Below, piece after piece: positions 46,681 to 58,353 of a stretch of DNA of 64,000 nt; position 1 is the first letter of the stretch; every line of letters begins with the position of its first letter. The position numbers and the translations under genes are program-made. The stretch lies in NCBI RefSeq assembly GCF_036323735.1, contig NC_086019.1, forward strand, positions 232,670,102 through 232,734,101, given 5' to 3'. The DNA is from Rattus norvegicus. Its lineage: Eukaryota > Chordata > Mammalia > Rodentia > Muridae. The notes below the pieces were generated by a model that was not told the origin of the DNA, searched no databases, and saw only the letters and a list, made by a program, of their open reading frames with translations.

Positions 46681-47167
46681 GGAGTGCTGGAGCCAGTCTG
46701 TCTGCTACAAATGTCCTGTGAATATGTTTGCTCTCCAAATCTCTTCCTGTTCAACAATGCCACTATACATTGATCTCACCTGTATGTAGTAAAGTTTTGT
46801 CTTTGAGTGAATTTATTCCCACGGAGCGAAAGGTCACCTGATGGCATGTGACACTGGTGTAGCATAAAGCTTCAGTTTCTTTACGTATAAACGAGATGGA
46901 AATTAACAGTATTTCCCTCACAGGTGTGTGAGTTACCGCACATAAAATCCTTAGAATAATAGCTGGCTCTAATAGCAAGCATTGTCTCTCCTTCCTGTAA
47001 GGGTTGTGAAATTATAATATGATCTCATATACATAATTTCAATAATATAATTATAGAAATGTAAATGACGAAGGATTCTTAACTTTGCTAGCTTTTAAGC
47101 TTTGCCTACAGGAAGTGAAAGAATATCTCCTGCTGATACCTTAGGCACTGTGGAAACAAGAGAAGTG

Positions 47168-47168
<1 letters not shown>
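46681..47168. other. Intergenic sequence, nothing recognised
   Basis: AT-rich around 47010-47060. No gene or clear repeat is seen. Confidence 0.45.
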
Positions 47169-47212
<44 letters not shown>

Positions 47213-47226
47213 TTCTTCCTTTCTCT
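47169..47226. repeat. (CT)n microsatellite
   Basis: About 20 CT units pass into CCTTT units. Confidence 0.94.
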
Positions 47227-47261
47227 CCCTCTCTTTCTTTTTTTATTTTTATTTATTTTTT

Positions 47262-47404
47262 AAATTTTGAGACAAGGGTTCTCTGTGTGGCCCTGGCTGT
47301 TCTTGAACTTGCTTTGTAGACCAGGCTGACTTTGAACTCAGAGATATACACCTGCCTCTGCCTTCATGCTCTGGGACTAAAGGCATGCACCATCACTGCC
47401 CGGG
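47262..47404 (-). mobile_element. B1 SINE
   Basis: GGGTTCTCTGTGTGGCCCTG, then GTAGACCAGGCTGACTTTGA and ATGCACCATCACTGCCCGGG. Reverse-complement B1. Confidence 0.92.
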
Positions 47405-47419
47405 TGAGAAGTGTTTTGT

Positions 47420-47482
47420 TGTGTGTGTGCGTGTGCGTGTGAGCGCCCGTGTGTGTGTGTGTGTGTGTGAGTGTGTGTGCGT
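47420..47482. repeat. (GT)n-rich microsatellite
   Basis: GTGTGC and GTGTGT units with interruptions. Confidence 0.9.
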
Positions 47483-48595
47483 GATCTTGGCTGACATGCT
47501 GATTCATCTTCTAGGAGCAGGTGTCCACATCTGACATTAGCTTGTGGGGGGAAAGCACATTACTCACAGGTAAGGAGCTCTCTTTGGGAAGGTGGGCCCA
47601 AGCAGCCATCAGCGAATGGCAGGTCAGTGGCCTGAGGTCAAAGGTCTGGATTGTGCAGCTCTCACATGCTCACACTCTGTTCTGCTGACATCCTGACTGC
47701 ACAGTCAGTGAGGACCCAGGGAGCTGCTGTCCCAGGTCAGGCACAGGTTAAGGGGTAAGGGAATGTGATTTGAGGAAATGGACTCCATTGGAGAGCCGTG
47801 GTGTTTCATCTGCCTGTATCCTGGGTGTCATGCAGACATTTACAGGACTCTCTGGAGTTACCTGATTGTTCAGATTCAGAGCTCTAAGATGTTTCCATCA
47901 AAGCTGCTTAAAGCCACGAGCTGTAACGTCTGGCCTACTGGGAGCCCTGGGCTTTGGTGCCTTAAGGTGTTACGTGGGCATCAATTCCCTTGATATTTCT
48001 ACACTAGGCTGATTTGGCTGTGCAGTGCACACTAATGGTCCTCGAAGGTGGGACATATTTTGCTTTAAAGGCACAATATTTAAGTGTACATCTGTTCTCA
48101 CCTGTGTATGATGAGTGCCCTTAGATGGAGTGACGGCAGCGGAGGGTGACTAGGAAACCGTAAAGAGATGAATGGGCTAGCTTGCTTCTATTCTTAAAAC
48201 CGTGCCCACAATGTCCCCTTGATGTGGAAGGAATGTCACTTCTTCCCTTTCCAGAAGCGGGATTTCTGGGGCAGAGGGTACACACAAATTATGTCTCTCA
48301 CCGTGTCTTCCTGAGGTGCTTTGTCAGGGACTGGGTCCAAGCTGAAGCTCCCATCACATCTGAGCATCAGCTCCACCAGCTTCGGACGTTCATATAACCT
48401 TCCGTTTTAATTTCGCATTTCTTGGATTTCCAGTGGCGCCAGATACTGTTCTATATCAGAGCATTCTTCCTATTAATTATTTTGTGAGTTCTGTTTTCTA
48501 GTATCAACTGAGCGCTCACCCAATTTAACTATTAATGGCGCTGCAATTGTGTTCTCCAGTTTCTTTTCCCTTTTTAAAATCCCTCTTCTTTCTGT

Positions 48596-48597
<2 letters not shown>
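47483..48597. other. Intergenic sequence, nothing recognised
   Basis: No gene or clear repeat is seen. Confidence 0.45.
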
Positions 48598-48656
<59 letters not shown>

Positions 48657-48657
48657 G
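48598..48657. repeat. (CT)n microsatellite
   Basis: About 28 CT units with one TTT interruption, directly at the tail end of a B3-type SINE. Confidence 0.95.
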
Positions 48658-48824
48658 TGTGCACACGCACATACACACAGGCATGCACATGTACATATCT
48701 GTGGAGGTCAGAGGACCACATTCAGGAGCTAAGTTCTCTTTACCAAGTAGGTCCCAGGAATTGAACTGAGAACATCAGGCTTGCCCTCAAGCACCTTTAC
48801 CCTCTGAGCCATTTCGCTGGCCCT
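48658..48824 (-). mobile_element. B3-type SINE
   Basis: The reverse complement shows GTGGAGGTCAGAGGACCACA, then CCAGGAATTGAACTGAGAAC and the head CTCTGAGCCATTTCGCTGGC. Confidence 0.85.
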
Positions 48825-49722
48825 CTTCCTTTTTTGTATCCTTCAGTGGATCTGAGGCTCACAAAGGGAACTCTGGTGATCGTCTCTCGACTTGTTCCAG
48901 AAACTGTGAGGATGTGTCAACCATCAGAAGGCTGAAGTGACACACAAAGCACAAAGATGCCGGGAAAGATTTCTCACGGGAATTCGGCAGCAGTTTGATT
49001 AGTTCATATTGGGAAGTGAATGATGTGTCTCAGACATTTCTGTCACATCTCTTCGTTCCACAGGATTGATGGCCAGAGGAGCAGCAGGCCCAGCTCCCTT
49101 CACACTTCCCTTTGGAGCTATGAGGCAGGCAGGAGAGGAGGGTACCGCAGGAAGGGAAGGGATTACCTTCCTAGTGAAAAATAAGGAGCGGAGGAAAGAT
49201 GGAGTCAGTGTTTCTTGGCTCTGGCGTGGCAGGCAGAGATGGTCGAGTTAGGAGGTCTGGTCTTCGCGGTTGTGTTTATACTGGCACCCGTGTGGAACTA
49301 CTACACAGAAGAGAAGAAAGTTATTAAAGTAAGATGGAAATGTTAGGCCGGTCTTCTGGGTGGACGTGAACGCCAGAACACAGATCCTTTAGTAAGCTGA
49401 GACCCATACAGATGGGAAGGGCCTGGCTCCCATGGGTCCCCACGCAGGCTTGCAGTACTCTGGGCACATCTCCTGTGCCCTTAGTGATCGGGGCAAGGCA
49501 CAGTGCTGTTTGTTTACGGAACAAACAGAAGCATGTTCCTCAAGTCCCCAGCAGCTGAACTCTTGCCCTGTCTGCTCATGTGGGGCTGAGGGGTACACAC
49601 AGATTCTCAGTTGGCGAGCCTTGTTTCTCTCTGTGTTATTGGAAGCATGATTCTGCCATCCCCCTGTGGCCTGGCCTTGGGGTGTGTGTAGTGGGTTGCG
49701 TGTTATGCGTTGTGCTAGCACG
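48825..49722. other. Intergenic sequence, nothing recognised
   Basis: No gene or clear repeat is seen. Confidence 0.45.
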
Positions 49723-49734
49723 AACCGATCTCTT

Positions 49735-49921
49735 TTTTTTTAAATTTATTTATTCATTTATTATATATAAGTATACTGTAGCTGTCTTCAGATACACCAG
49801 AAGAGGGCATCGGATCTCTTTACAGATGGTTGTGAGCCACCATGTGGTTGCTGAGAATTGATGACCTCTGGAAGAGCAGTCGGGTGCTCTTAACCGCTGA
49901 GCCATCTCTCCAGCCCCCACA
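49735..49921 (-). mobile_element. B2-family SINE with target duplication
   Basis: The T-rich tail is on the left, CAGATGGTTGTGAGCCACCA is central, and CTGAGCCATCTCTCCAGCCC is on the right. The duplication AACCGATCTCTT is at 49723-49734 and 49922-49933. Full length and well conserved. Confidence 0.95.
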
Positions 49922-49933
49922 AACCGATCTCTT

Positions 49934-50758
49934 AGCAGAGTGGAAGAGCTGATTATAAAGTGATGATGCTTTATCACGCCTAGGAAGAGGTGGGGAGGTA
50001 CAGTTGGGTAGGAGGAGCTAGTGGTCCATGACGCTGCCGTCTACGGCAGCTTATGGTTTATTTCAAAATAACCAGAAGAGTCCGACAGTGCCCAGCACAT
50101 AGACATGATTAAACTTAGAGAAGAGGAGAATGCTAAGTTTCTCAGTTTGATCATTACATACTGTAAATATGTATCAAATTATTCTGTATCCCTCAATCTA
50201 TGCAGATATCATGTACAACTCAAAATGAGTAAAGGGAAAAAAACTTAAGCATCCCTACCTTTCCTTCTTCTCAGACGTATAGTGAGTGCAGTGGGCAAGG
50301 GGCAGTCAGTAATCAATTATGAGGTGAGATGAATTTACAAAGATCCATGTGTCTGCTCTGTGGAGGAGTCACTCAGCTGGCACACAAGGCGAGGGCATTG
50401 ATAAAGGATTGGTGGCACTGAGTATCAGTGAGGATTTGGTGCTTCTTTCTGATTGAGTCACATCTGCAACTGAGAGTAGAACCCCCTGCTGTCACCAGTG
50501 AGAACTGTTGCTTACTCTCAGGCACTTGAAGGAACAGTGAGTGAAGCTAGGAACGGCCTGAGGGCTTTGCTGGCGGCCTGTGTCCTCAGGAACAGATCCT
50601 ATTTCCTCTCCCTGCTGCTTCAGTGTGCGGTCTTTTCAAGTCTACTCTTTCTTAGATGCAGCGGACATTCTCTCTGCTGATATTGGTTTGTTGACTGACA
50701 AATGAATCAGGCAGTGAGGATGTGTAGTGATTCTCCCCACCTGTCCTCGATCAAGTGA

Positions 50759-50761
<3 letters not shown>
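49934..50761. other. Intergenic sequence, nothing recognised
   Basis: No gene or clear repeat is seen. Confidence 0.45.

Positions 50762-50798
<37 letters not shown>
50762..50798. repeat. (GT)n microsatellite
   Basis: A pure GT run of about 18 units. Confidence 0.95.
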
Positions 50799-50955
50799 CT
50801 ATGATGCTAAGGGGAGTCTTTCTAGAATCCTACCTTAGTTTAGGCCTGGGGATTTTGAGATTGGTCTTTCATGAGACACCTGGCCTCTTGAAACTGATAC
50901 TAAGAAGCTTCCGTTATATCTTAGTGAAATATATGGGGCTAGCTCACTCTAATTT

Positions 50956-51051
50956 TTTTTTTCTTGGTTCTTTTTTTCGGAGCTGGGGACCGAACCCAGG
51001 GCCTTGCGCTTCCTAGGCAAGCGCTCTACCACTGAGCTAAATCCCCAACCC
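50956..51051 (-). mobile_element. ID SINE with target duplication
   Basis: A reverse-complement ID with a T-rich tail, GGAGCTGGGGACCGAACCCA and AAATCCCCAACCC. The duplication CTCACTCTAATTT is at 50943-50955 and 51052-51064. It lies 30 bp from an L1 insertion. Confidence 0.95.
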
Positions 51052-51081
51052 CTCACTCTAATTTATAAAGCAGGCTCTGGG

Positions 51082-51456
51082 AAAGAACTGGAAGAGCTTG
51101 AAGGGGCTTGAGACCCCTTATGAACAACAATGCCAAGCAACCAGAGCTTCCAGGGACTAAGCCACTACCCAAAGACTATACATGGACTGAGCCTGGACTC
51201 TGACCTCAGAGGTAGCAATGAATATCCTAGTAAGAGCACCAGTGGAAGGGGAAGCCCTGGGTCCTGCTAAGACTGAACCCCCAGTGAACTAGACTGTTGG
51301 GGGGAGGGCGGCAATGGGGGGAGGGTGGGGAGGGGAACACCCATAAAGAAGGGGAGGGGGAGGGATTAGGGGGATGTTTGCTGGAAACCGGGAAGGGGAA
51401 TAACAATCGAAATGTAAATAAGAAATACTCAAGTTAATAAAAAAAAAAAAAAAAAA
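51082..51456 (+). mobile_element. 5'-truncated L1 3' end with target duplication
   Basis: About 375 bp of L1 3' UTR (GAACTGGAAGAGCTTGAAGG, the G-rich GGGGGGAGGGTGGGGAGGGG block, GAAATGTAAATAAGAAATAC) plus a poly(A) tail. A perfect 15-bp duplication AAAGCAGGCTCTGGG lies at 51067-51081 and 51457-51471. It carries no ORF2 and is a young, retrotransposed but dead copy. Confidence 0.95.
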
Positions 51457-51471
51457 AAAGCAGGCTCTGGG

Positions 51472-51690
51472 CCAGCTTTATAAAACCTGACGATTCAGGT
51501 CTTACAAACACTTCCAGCCCCATTCTAGTTCCTTCCATCTGAGATGCAGGGATGTGAGCACAGAGAACTGTTTCAGCACGTTGCTTGGGTTTGAACATCA
51601 CTGTTTTAGGCTATGCTTAGTAAAGCTTTGAGTCCGTACAGCATCATCCCTATTGAAGATTTGAAGATGCTGTGAGCTTTATATAAAGTA
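51472..51690. other. Intergenic sequence, nothing recognised
   Basis: Short unassigned stretch. Confidence 0.45.
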
Positions 51691-51693
51691 TAT

Positions 51694-51735
<42 letters not shown>
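51691..51735. repeat. (CA)n microsatellite
   Basis: About 22 CA units. Confidence 0.95.
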
Positions 51736-51738
<3 letters not shown>

Positions 51739-52017
51739 AGTGAACGGAGTAAACTCATCCATCACCTCACAGTTACCTTGCCCCCACCCTTCTTTGGAGG
51801 AAGAAGCCTTCCGTGCACTTTCCCACAGACTCGTAAGTACACACACAGCACAGTGCTGTTACCTCTGCTCACACCATTGCTCGCTGGCCCCTCAGAGCAT
51901 GCTCACTCACCTAGATTGACGGTTTAAACTCCTCCCCCATCCTGTCTTTCCTTCTCCTGACCCCTGCCAACCTCCCTTCTATTCTCTACGAATCTATTTT
52001 ATTTTTAAGTTTTAACT

Positions 52018-52112
52018 TTTTTTTTTCTCTTTCAGTGCCAGGCATTGAATTCAAAGGCTCATATGTTCAGCATGCATGCTGGCACTCCACTACTAAGCTA
52101 CACCCCAAACTC
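52018..52112 (-). mobile_element. Old ID-related SINE
   Basis: TTTCAGTGCCAGGCATTGAA, then CATGCTGGCACTCCACTACT and AAGCTACACCCCAAAC, is a diverged reverse-complement ID-like copy, clearly older than the other ID insertions. Confidence 0.65.
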
Positions 52113-52629
52113 TTAATTTTGTAGGTGGGAGAAAAGACAAGAAAATATACCCAATGTTCCTCACCAGCAGGACTGAGTCAAGCCCAGATATCTTACGGCA
52201 AAAGGAGGGAGGCACACATTCAGATTAAGAAGAGAGGCTAATATTCCTTCCTGTTTGTCTGTCTCTATTTGCAGGCTGATTGTACATCTACAGATTTGCA
52301 AGGGGAAGGTTCTCCTCTCCCGCGTTCTGCCCAGTGATGTCAGGTTGGGAGGTGGAAGTTCACCGTTGTGGGAACATTTACACCAGGAACTAGAGAACGC
52401 AGATTGAAGCTCTGCCCTCTACCCACTCAGCCTGCATTAGACTGCCCCATGCACAGATCTATGAGTGTATGTGCATCGCCATTTATATGATATATTCTCG
52501 GTAGATGTTACATGCAAATTACACTGTTAATTTAAAGCCAGCATAATTTGCGAATTTGTTAGTATTTTAGCCACACCTGTATTTTCTCGTGTCTCCACAA
52601 CTGCTCCGGTAGAATTAGAGTTCCAGAAC
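52113..52629. other. Intergenic sequence, nothing recognised
   Basis: No gene or clear repeat is seen. Confidence 0.45.
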
Positions 52630-52890
52630 CTGCAGCTGGAGAGATGGCTCGGCGCTTAAGAGAACTCGCTCCTCTTGCAGAAGACCTGGGTTCCATACCC
52701 AGCACCCACACAGTTTACAACCATCGATGACTCCAGTTCTAGAGGATCTGACACCCTCGTCCTGACATCCTCGGGCACTGCACCCTTGTGGTTCACCTAC
52801 CATTCTCGTAGTAAATACACCTATAAACAAAAAATAAAATTGAAAAAAAATCTGAAAAATATCACACACACACACTCAAAAAAAAACCTT
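52630..52890 (+). mobile_element. B2/B3-type SINE with CA/A tail
   Basis: GCTGGAGAGATGGCTCGGCG, then GGTTCCATACCCAGCACCCA and GATCTGACACCCTCGTCCTG. The tail ends in AAATAAAATTG and a short CA run. Confidence 0.88.
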
Positions 52891-54987
52891 CCAGAAATTT
52901 AGCATCAGAATGGAGTTCGGGTTCTCTTCTCAAGTAGCCCCCGGGATAATAAAATGTTAGTCATTTTTATAATTTTAAATGTGAAACAGCTCAGCCATGA
53001 TCACCTGCCTCTGAGAAGGTCTTAGTTTTCGACTCTCCTCTGGGGTCCTCTTGGCCCCTGCACGGTGATGAGGAAGGCCCAGCTGGTGCAGGCCTGAGAG
53101 GCAGCAGCTGCTGTAAGCATGGGTGCTGGGGAAGCCAGGAGTTGGCTTCTCTGCGGCCTGGAGGGTGTGGGAGAGGCTCCCAGCTTTGGACTCAGCCCTG
53201 GGATTGAAATGTCAACACAGAGCCTTCTCTGAACTTGTCTCGGAGGGATTCACATAGGAACAACTGAGGATTTGAGATTTCAGGGTTCCCAGGCGGGGGG
53301 CCCCTTGGTTTTCTGTAGTTTCCCGCGGCCTGTAATTCCAGCTCTGTCTTAGATGACAGGTTATACTGTTCACGAGCAGGGATGGGGTGTCCCTCTCCCC
53401 AGACAGTATCAGGAATGAATTAGCTTGTTTCCCTCCTGTAAGTGATCCTCTTTTTGAATAAACATCCCCTGGGTTCTGTGATGTGTAACTAATGGAGTGC
53501 TAAACTCTCAGGGCTGGTTTAAGACTCAGAGCGCACACGTGTTGCCAATCCATCATACTCCTAATACTAATTAACATAGCAGGGACACAGTAAAGCCACA
53601 GATCCTACACACATTACCCAGCTCCGGTTTCGTTCTCATAACAGTCTTGCGATTGATCCAGCGAGGGCACACATTTGGGGAAAGGAGGCTCAGCCCTTTC
53701 TCTCTGGCTTGGTCTTCCCTGCCAGGCAAAAAGGGCCACTGAGTACCACCAACGGGGTGCCTGCTGCCCGCTTAATGTCTGGGCTTTGTAGTGGTGCTGA
53801 GTTCCCAGGGTTGTGACTGGGTAGGGGCTTCCTGGGAGCCTGGTTCCCCAGCTGTGCCTGGGTGAGAGCCAGCAATGTTTCTCTGACCCCCTGGGCTACT
53901 GTTCCCGTTGGGATTTCAGAGCCTGCCTGGCTCCCAGCTTTTAAGCCTCCCAGGAAGGCCTCTTGCCTTAATGAGAACTGGTTTATTACCACACCGAAAC
54001 AAGCATTTATCCCCCCACCAAATTCAGCCAAGCAGCAGTGCACGTATCAGTAGCCCGGCTGGGACATTCCTTACGGAGTAGTTAATATATACGTTTGTCA
54101 GGCATCATTCCATGGTATCAAGTGCTAGTGGTTTTCATCGTGCACAACTTTATCCTTCGTAAGATCATTGGAAAATGTCTGTAGCTACATGCCTGAAGGA
54201 GCCATGAGTTTCCTAGTGTCTCATTAAAACAAGTTATAGATAGCAACGGATGCTGAGGCTTACACGGCGCCAATAGTCTTGGGTGTCCAAATCTTGAGGT
54301 CTTTATTTGCTAATGACTTTGTTCTCATTGACGTAAGTGATTATGAAGGAAAACTTCCAGGTTGTGATTAAAAGTAGGAAGTGCATGTTCAAAGCCTTTA
54401 AGACCCTAGCAAGGACCGTTACAGGCAGTATTAGAGACTCCCACTTTGGGGGCCCTCTCATTAAGGGGTGATCTGACAGACGAATGAGAAAGTATTCTAG
54501 TCTAGTGTTGAAAAGTTTTAGCAAGAAAATGCTACTTAAGACAGCATCTGGTTCAACTTTCCTTTCCTAATGATTTAGGGACCACGGGGCTGGGCGGGGC
54601 TGGCGGAACTGGGCGGAGCTGGGCAGAGGTGGTGAGAGACAGGGAAACTGAGCAACTTGGGACCCTCACTTCTTGTTTTGATCAGGGTAATTTGGAATCT
54701 AATTGTTACATATTGGGATCTGTGCAGACAGGACTTTTGATCTAAATATGCTCAAATCACTCAAGGGCATGCTTTCTCACGTCCTCCCTCCGGCTCTCCG
54801 ACATGTGTCTCTGCAGTTTCATTAGATGTTAGTGTTAGAGTGTGAGGTGGTCATGACCTGTGGCATCATAAGTATTTTCAATGAAGTGTGTCTAATGTGT
54901 AATACAGGAAGAGTCACAGCTACCTGCAACCTAAAATATCACAATATTTAAAAATCATTTACTAGTTGTGTGGAATAAGAAACACTA
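52891..54987. other. Intergenic sequence, repeat-poor
   Basis: About 2.1 kb without a recognisable repeat or gene. A short tandem of GGGCTGGGCGG-like units occurs at about 54588-54630. The lack of SINEs contrasts with the surroundings. Confidence 0.45.
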
Positions 54988-55060
54988 AAGCTGAGGTATA
55001 GCTCAGTGGTGGAGACCTAGTATGTAAACAAGGCTCTGTTCAATATCCAGAAGGGAGGAA
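54988..55060 (+). mobile_element. Old ID-related SINE fragment
   Basis: GCTGAGGTATAGCTCAGTGG, then GGCTCTGTTCAATATCCAG, resembles a diverged tRNA-Ala/ID-type head. Confidence 0.55.
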
Positions 55061-55069
55061 GAAAGATAG

Positions 55070-55205
55070 AAAATATAAATATGTATCATTATAGACTACA
55101 CACACATTTATATATAATGTATTATTTAAATATATTAAATATATAATTAAATATTATGAATGATATAATTATATAAATCATGTAATTATATATATATATA
55201 AATAA
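55070..55205. repeat. AT-rich low-complexity tract
   Basis: TATAAATA, ATTAAATA and TATATATA units over about 135 bp. Confidence 0.85.
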
Positions 55206-55289
55206 ATTTGAAAATGTGTGTGTATAATCAATAGTTCCATAAAAGTAGGAGAAAATATTGAGGAATAGAGAAAGGTAACCGGAGAGCGA

Positions 55290-55631
55290 TTGGTTTGTGT
55301 CTTAGAGATCATGATTTTGGCAGGCGTTGGTTTCTTTTTAGACATTCTCTGTCAGAGAATGTACTTACCAACTGTTCTAAAGCAGGCTCTTCAGAGGCCA
55401 CCAGAACCAGCTAACGATGAACTTACAGAACAAAGAAGAAAAATGTCACACTTCCAAGCTCAAAAACCGTCAGAGTCCCGAAGCCCATAGCCGAGGCCGC
55501 AGCCTGCAGTTAAACCAACAGCCCGTAGAGAATCGTATGGCCAGCTAATTGCTGATGACCTTGATCGCGCGGCGGGATTACAGAGAAATCGTATCATTAG
55601 CCCTGGTACAGATGATAAATCAAACAATTAA
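55290..55631 (+). pseudogene. Unidentified decayed ORF, possible retrocopy
   Basis: A single frame runs from 55290 to a TAA at 55629-55631, broken only by a TAG at 55488-55490. Both sides of that stop look protein-like: ...ANDELTEQRRKMSHFQ... before it, and ...PTARRESYGQLIADDLDRAA... then RNRIISPGTDDKSNN after it. The CpG-containing codons and absence of introns differ from the flanking AT-rich DNA, and the following 300 bp (to about 55960) read like a 3' UTR. I do not recognise the parent gene and see no clear poly(A) tail. It could be a processed pseudogene, or chance. Confidence 0.35.
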
Positions 55632-56400
55632 ACTTATCTTTTCCGTCAGTTACCGCACCGCTGAAGTTACTCAGTTATGAAGACCGGACTCTGCATCAAG
55701 ATCTGACAGGCCGCAGACTGAACGCTGCCGCCATGGTTGTATAGAGAGGGGGTGGGCTTTACCTATTCAGTGCAGAGTGTAGTGTGTCTGGCAACTTGTT
55801 TTCCAGTCAGGTCGGATGCCTTCTGTAGCTTGGCTCCTCATTGACAATAGTGTTGCTGCCTGTTTAGTCATGCTCAGTAGTTTCTCTGCCTTTCTGCATA
55901 GCCTCAGAAGCCTTCTGAGCATGGAGGCTACACTCTCAAGCTGAGTTAGTATCGGAACCAAAAAGTGTTTGCCATCCCGCCTGCCCCCAATACTTTCTGA
56001 TGGAAAGTCAGTCGTCCAGTGGGGTCTCTTTTGTTGTAATGGCTAGATTTCCTACTCTTTTTACCCCTGATTAGAGATCTTTATGATTGGTTCTCCTTAA
56101 ATGAATTCAAGTCTGAATTCTAAGTCTAGAAGTTTATCCAAACGATGCAATGTTTTATGATTCTAAAGTTAAAAAGAGGGAAAAGTTATCATTGCATAGA
56201 TCCTAATCTAGTTAAGCGGGGCAGGTTTCCTGGTTTCATGATACTGACAGTCTTCTAGACTTAGTTGGGCCTAGTGATTGCTAATTCCTGCTGGGCATTA
56301 AAGTTGGTGATCCAGTTTAGGTCTGTTGATCAGCACCTATGGGAGTCTGGACTGAGCATATTTTGAGGGAAGGAGGGACAGTATTTCAAACCTAATTTCT
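55632..56400. other. Intergenic sequence, nothing recognised beyond the possible retrocopy UTR
   Basis: The first 330 bp may belong to the decayed retrocopy. The remainder is unassigned. Confidence 0.4.
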
Positions 56401-56465
56401 TTCTTTCTTGTTTTTTTTTTTGTGGTTTTTGGTTAATTTTTTTCTGTTTATATTCTTTTTTAAAA

Positions 56466-57950
56466 ATGGATTTTTAAAAAATTTATTTACATTTCAAATG
56501 TTATCCCCTTTCCTGGTTTCCCATCCATAAACCCCCCTATCCCCATCCTCCCTCCTACTTTTTCTATGAGGGTGTTTCCCCCACCCATCTACCCACCCCC
56601 TTCCCACCTCCCTGCCCTGACATTCCCCTACACTGGAGGGTCCAGCCTTGGCAGAACCAAGAGCTTTTCCTCCCATTGGTGCCCAACAAGGCCATCTTCT
56701 GCTACATATGCAGCTGGAGACATGGGTCTGTCCATATGTGCTCTTTGGATGGTGGTTTAGTTCCTGGGAGCTCTGGTTGGTTGGTATTGTTATTCTTATG
56801 GGGTTGCAAACCCCTTCAGCTCCTTCAATCCTTTCTCTAACTCCTCCAGTGGGGACCCTGTTTTCAGTTCAATGTTTGGCTGCGGAGCATCTGCCTCTGT
56901 ATTTGTCATGCTCTGGCTGAGCCTTTCAGGCGACAGCTATATCAGGCTCCTGTCAGCATGCACTTCTTGGTATCATCAATATTGTCTGGGTTTGGTGGCT
57001 GTGTGTATATGGGCTGGATCCCCAGGTGGGGCAGGCTCTGAATGGCCATTCCTTCAGTCTCTGTTCCGAACTTTGTCTCCATATCTTCTCCTATGAATAT
57101 TTTTGTTCCCCCTTCTAAGAAGGACTGAAGTATCCCCATGTTGGTCATCCTTGAGCTTCATGTGGTCTGTGGATTATATCTTGGGTAATCCAGCTTTTGG
57201 GCTAATATCCACTTAACATTGAGTGCATACCATGTGTGTATTTTTGTGATTGGGTTACCTCACTCAGGATGATATTTTCTAGTTCATTCCATTTGCCTAT
57301 GAATTTCATGAAGTCATTGTTTTTGATAGCTGAGTAGTACTCCATTGTGACTGTACCACATTTTCTGTATCCATTCCTCTGTTGAAGGACATCTGGGTTC
57401 TTTCCAGCTTCTGGCTATTATAGTAAGGCTGCTGTGAACATAGTGGAGCATGTGTCCTTGTTATATGTTGTAGCATCTTTTGGGTATATGCCTAGGAGTG
57501 ATATAGCTGGGTCTTCAGTTAGTTCAATGTCCAATTTTCTGAGGAACCTCCAGACTGATTTCCAGAGTGGTTGTACCAGCTTGCAATCCCACCAACAATG
57601 GAGGAGTATTCCTCTTTCTCCACATCCTCGCCAGCATCTGTTGTCACCTGAGTTTTTGATCTTAGCCATTCTCAATGGTATGAGGTGGAATCTCAGGGTT
57701 GTTTTGGTTTGCATTTCCCTGATGACTAAGGATGTTGACTAAGGATTTCTTTAGGTGCTTCTCAGCCATTCAGTATTTCTCAGTTGAGAATTCTTTGTTT
57801 AGCTCTGTACCCCATTTTTTAATAGGGTTATTTGATTCTCTGGAGTCTAATTCCTTGAGTTCTTTGTATATATGTTGGGTATTAGCCCTCTATTGGATGC
57901 AGGACTGGTAAAGATCTTTTCCCAATCTGTTGGTTGCCATCCAACCTAAT
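56466..57950 (-). mobile_element. 5'-truncated L1 (ORF2 C-terminus and 3' UTR)
   Basis: On the - strand, L1 ORF2 C-terminal coding is readable at 57418-57714 (CWRGCGERGILLHCWWDCKL, then WRFLRKLDIELT and LLGIYPKDATTYNKDTCS). A frame-breaking change follows, then the rest of ORF2 and a rodent-type 3' UTR with a G-rich block, ending near AACATTTGAAATGTAAATAA at the left. It is truncated at about 57950. No reverse transcriptase or endonuclease domain remains, so it is inactive. Confidence 0.93.
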
Positions 57951-57975
57951 TCCTATATAGTAGAGAAGTTGAGAA

Positions 57976-58316
57976 AGTCCTGTGTGTGTGGTGTGTTCAG
58001 TATATTTGTGTGTGTGGGTGTGTATGTGTGTGATGTGTGTATGCTATGTGTATATATGTGTGTGTTTGGTATATTCGTGTGTGAGTGTGTGTGTATATGT
58101 GTTTGTGTATGTGTGTATGTGTGTGTGTGTGGTGTGTGTGGTGTGTTTGGTATATTTGTGTGTGTGGGTATGTGTGTATATGTGTGTGTGCTATGTGTGT
58201 ATATGTGTGTATGTGTGTGTATGTGTGTGTGTGGCGTATATGTGTAGTGTGGTCTGTGTGTATGGTGTATGTGTGAGGTGTGTGTAGTGTGTATGGTGTA
58301 TGTGTGGCATGTATGG

Positions 58317-58352
<36 letters not shown>
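57976..58352. repeat. TG-rich degenerate microsatellite
   Basis: About 375 bp of TGTGTG, TGTATG, GGTGTG and TTTGGTATAT units with partial higher-order copies (the TGTTTGGTATATTTGTGTGT motif recurs). The Cys/Val-rich ORFs are artefacts. Confidence 0.93.

Positions 58353-58353
<1 letters not shown>

Noticed and set aside
57418..57714. 98-codon ORF with recognisable protein motifs
   Set aside because: It is the C-terminal part of L1 ORF2 in a truncated element, not a host gene.
57930..58287. Cys/Val-rich ORFs of about 100 codons
   Set aside because: Translation of a TG-rich microsatellite.
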